Assembly: GCA_947471745.1 (NCBI GenBank)
Contig: CANJKZ010000114.1
Span: 1,103,501 to 1,167,500, forward strand
Length of the DNA stretch: 64,000 nucleotides
From: Closterium sp. Naga37s-1
Taxonomy: Eukaryota > Streptophyta > Zygnematophyceae > Desmidiales > Closteriaceae
Direction: 5' to 3'
Below the pieces are notes generated by a model. That model was given only the letters and a program-made list of their open reading frames with translations. It did no database searches and had not been told where the DNA came from. The position numbers and the translations under genes are program-made. How positions within the stretch are numbered: the stretch's first letter is position 1; the number at the start of each line of letters is the position of its first letter. Positions 61,828-64,000 of this stretch are shown piece by piece.

Positions 61828-64000
61828 GGATGGATTGGTAGGCTCACCTTTTAGTTGTGGCAAAGGTGTTGCGTGGTGTTCTGGATGACGAGAATCGTGA
61901 GGATGGGTTGGAGACTGGAGGTAAGAAGAGATGCAATGCGGTGGAACTGACCCCCACGAGCTCAATTTTGTGTGTTTGGGTTGTCGATATGTTCGTGCTC
62001 ACAAATTGAGTCACGTCACCAACCCCATTTATGTGCTGTTTGTTTGTTTGTTTGTTTTTTTTTTTTTGGGTCGGGCAGCCCGAACATTCTCGAACGCATT
62101 ATACGGGCGTATAGCGCATACCGTATATACGTATCCGCATGTACTGTATACGGCAGCCATCCCTGGTGTATACCGCAACACAGCTTAGTGGACCCATCTT
62201 GATGATGTACGGCATGGGGAGAAGGTCTTGCTGAGTGGCCTCTGCTGGGGGCGAAATGCCTTGCTGGAGTGGAGCGAACAGCATTGGAAGATGCTTGCAC
62301 AACAACTTTCTCGAAGGTGAGCTCCTTGGTGGAGAATTGTTTGAGCAGAGAACTAGCTTCAGTGTAGGTTGGAATGAGACCAACGAGAAGACCAGCAGCA
62401 GGGGCTTGTTCGGGAAAAGTGATCCCAATGTCGTTAAGCTCCTCATAGATATTGGGGATCTCAAGAATGTAATATGCAATGCTTGGGCATTTGGATTTGG
62501 AACATACAAAGGGAAAGGACGTGCGACTTCCATTGCAGTTTTATAATGGAAGAGGTTTCGATGGGTAGGTCCATATGGCATGAGCCGAACAGAAGGTGCA
62601 GTATAAGGTTCTACTGGAGTGGTGGTGACGAAGACCCTGATGACTACTGCATCCGTCTGCTCCCACACGATGAAATCAGCCTGAAATCTCTCCATACCGA
62701 GGTGGCGCCTTTGTCGAGAGGGGCCGGAGGAAGAGGCATCTTGCCTTTGCCGTGCTTGAGAAGGATGTCTTTGATTCAGATCCCCTTCCTTTCTGTGCGG
62801 AGGTGTTTCTCCACTCCATGACACCATTAGCCAAAGCTGGTGCTCGTACAGTTTGGGGCAAGGTTGCGTATGTGAGATTCCTGTTGAAAGCTGAAGCTGC
62901 CATTGCAATAAGCACAGCACTCAAGTCACGGATACGTACTTCGAAATAGTTAGTCAACAGTATGGCTACTGAAAGCAACCAGCCCACCAAAATGAAAGCT
63001 AGAACCACTGGGCCCAGCTCCACTAACTAGTGTGAATTAAAGGGCCCAGCTCTATTCGAAAGCAACCAGCCCACCAAAATGAAAGCTAGAACCATACTCT
63101 GAAATGCCAACTTTCTCCACGCGAAATCAGTGGCAACATGCCCACCCACACTTAATTCTATGGGCCATACTTGCTCGTGAAGCCTCGTGGACGTTCGTGG
63201 GGTTTCGTGGCGACAGCTCATAAAATTACCTGATTAATTCGCGCAGTTACGCGACGAAATTACGAATCCGTTGAAGTTATTCTCGCACATTTCGCACCGC
63301 TTCGAATGTAGTCCGTGCTACACCCTGTGTCCGTGCTACATCCGTTACGGGGTGTCCGTGCTACATCCGTTCACTTCGGACACCCCCTTACAAACGAACT
63401 CATTAAAACCAATGAAAACACAACTCCGAAACTTCACCTGAAAACTCAGGAACTCGCACGGAATCACACGAACATTTCACGAACAAACTCATGATCATTC
63501 ACGACACTTTCATGAACACTCGTGACTCCAAGAACACACGAAATAACACGAACACATACGAAATCTCGGACTTTCTCGCGCTCACTCTCGAACACCCGTA
63601 AACACTCATGAACTCTCACAAATGCGACCCTTCACAGAAACGCTCATAACTCACGAACCGTCGAGGCGATTCACAAACCGTAAACGCTCAAACGTAAAGC
63701 ACAGAAATGCACAACCCACACAGAACAAATTACCTTCAAACCAAAAACTTCATTTACCTTCACCGTCGGCGAATAGGCGGTAGGTTGTCATGCAAACCAT
63801 GCATTGCACCCAACACATACCATGTCAAATAAGGAACAATAGATGGATACGAAAAGAAGGCACATGGTCTTCAGTACAAAGAAACTAGGGAAGTGGAGGG
63901 ATAAATGGAGCTGCTAAGTGCCCACTTGATATGAAAGAAAGAAAGAAAATATTTGACAGCCTAACCCCACATTAGTTCTGCTCTTGTAAGTTAGGATTGT
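61828..64000. other. Unassigned flank with short repeats
   Basis: A 273-codon open frame at 62099-62920 (minus) has no recognisable domain and odd composition, so it is not called. A 37-bp sequence starting GAAAGCAACCAGCCCACC occurs at 62971-63007 and 63059-63095. GTCCGTGCTACATCC recurs around 63315-63370, with an inverted GGGGTGTCCG / CGGACACCCC pair. 63400-63620 is enriched in CACGAACA-like words. Confidence 0.5.

Noticed and set aside
62099-62920. 273-codon minus-strand open frame
   Set aside because: No domain or conserved motif seen, odd composition, and an equally plausible open frame on the other strand. Left unassigned.

Overview
This is a nuclear window from a plant-lineage eukaryote. 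Intron-rich genes with canonical GT-AG borders, two proteins with transit-peptide-like N-termini, sucrose-phosphate phosphatase, and a plant-type At3g21360-like Fe(II)/2-oxoglutarate oxygenase sit beside Ty1/copia and chromovirus-type Ty3/gypsy retrotransposons. The sucrose-phosphate phosphatase has only the core domain, without the C-terminal domain of land-plant enzymes. With the swollen, repeat-filled introns this makes a streptophyte green alga (for example a zygnematophyte) my best guess; that is inference, not proof. Exon models below were assembled by hand from splice sites, phase and family similarity.

Layout. 1-22.3 kb is a gene island with five gene models: a predicted plastid membrane protein (minus, 711-2509), a 78-residue anchored coiled-coil protein (plus, 3406-5677), sucrose-phosphate phosphatase (minus, 6674-13436), a TFIIIC tau55/GTF3C6-like subunit (minus, 14532-16561) and the oxygenase (minus, 17535-22267). 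23.1-32.2 kb is a Ty3/gypsy element with 5-bp target duplications, split by a young Ty1/copia element (24438-30540) whose LTRs look identical. 33.6-49.3 kb is a three-level nest: Ty3 fragments, then a copia element (34333-~47976), then a second copia element (39895-47488) inside the first one's 3' LTR. 50.4-53.1 kb holds the 5' part of a leucine-rich-repeat gene whose LRR exons are all exactly 72 nt. 53.3-61.8 kb is more copia sequence, including a decayed 7.3-kb element. The last 2 kb is unassigned.

Most unusual feature. In the gene island, introns of four of the five genes (all except the TFIIIC-like gene) are packed with tandem fragments of the neighbouring exons. Fragments upstream of an intact exon keep its 5' end and acceptor; fragments downstream keep its 3' end and donor. 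At about a dozen duplication junctions lies a short palindrome of the form TTTTGAG-NNNN-CTCAAAA whose central four bases vary (TCGA, AATT, ACGT, GCGC) yet stay self-complementary. One array places 16 copies of a splice donor every 30 bp just after the catalytic aspartate motif of sucrose-phosphate phosphatase; another places 7 copies of an acceptor every 139 bp. I know of no named system with this structure.
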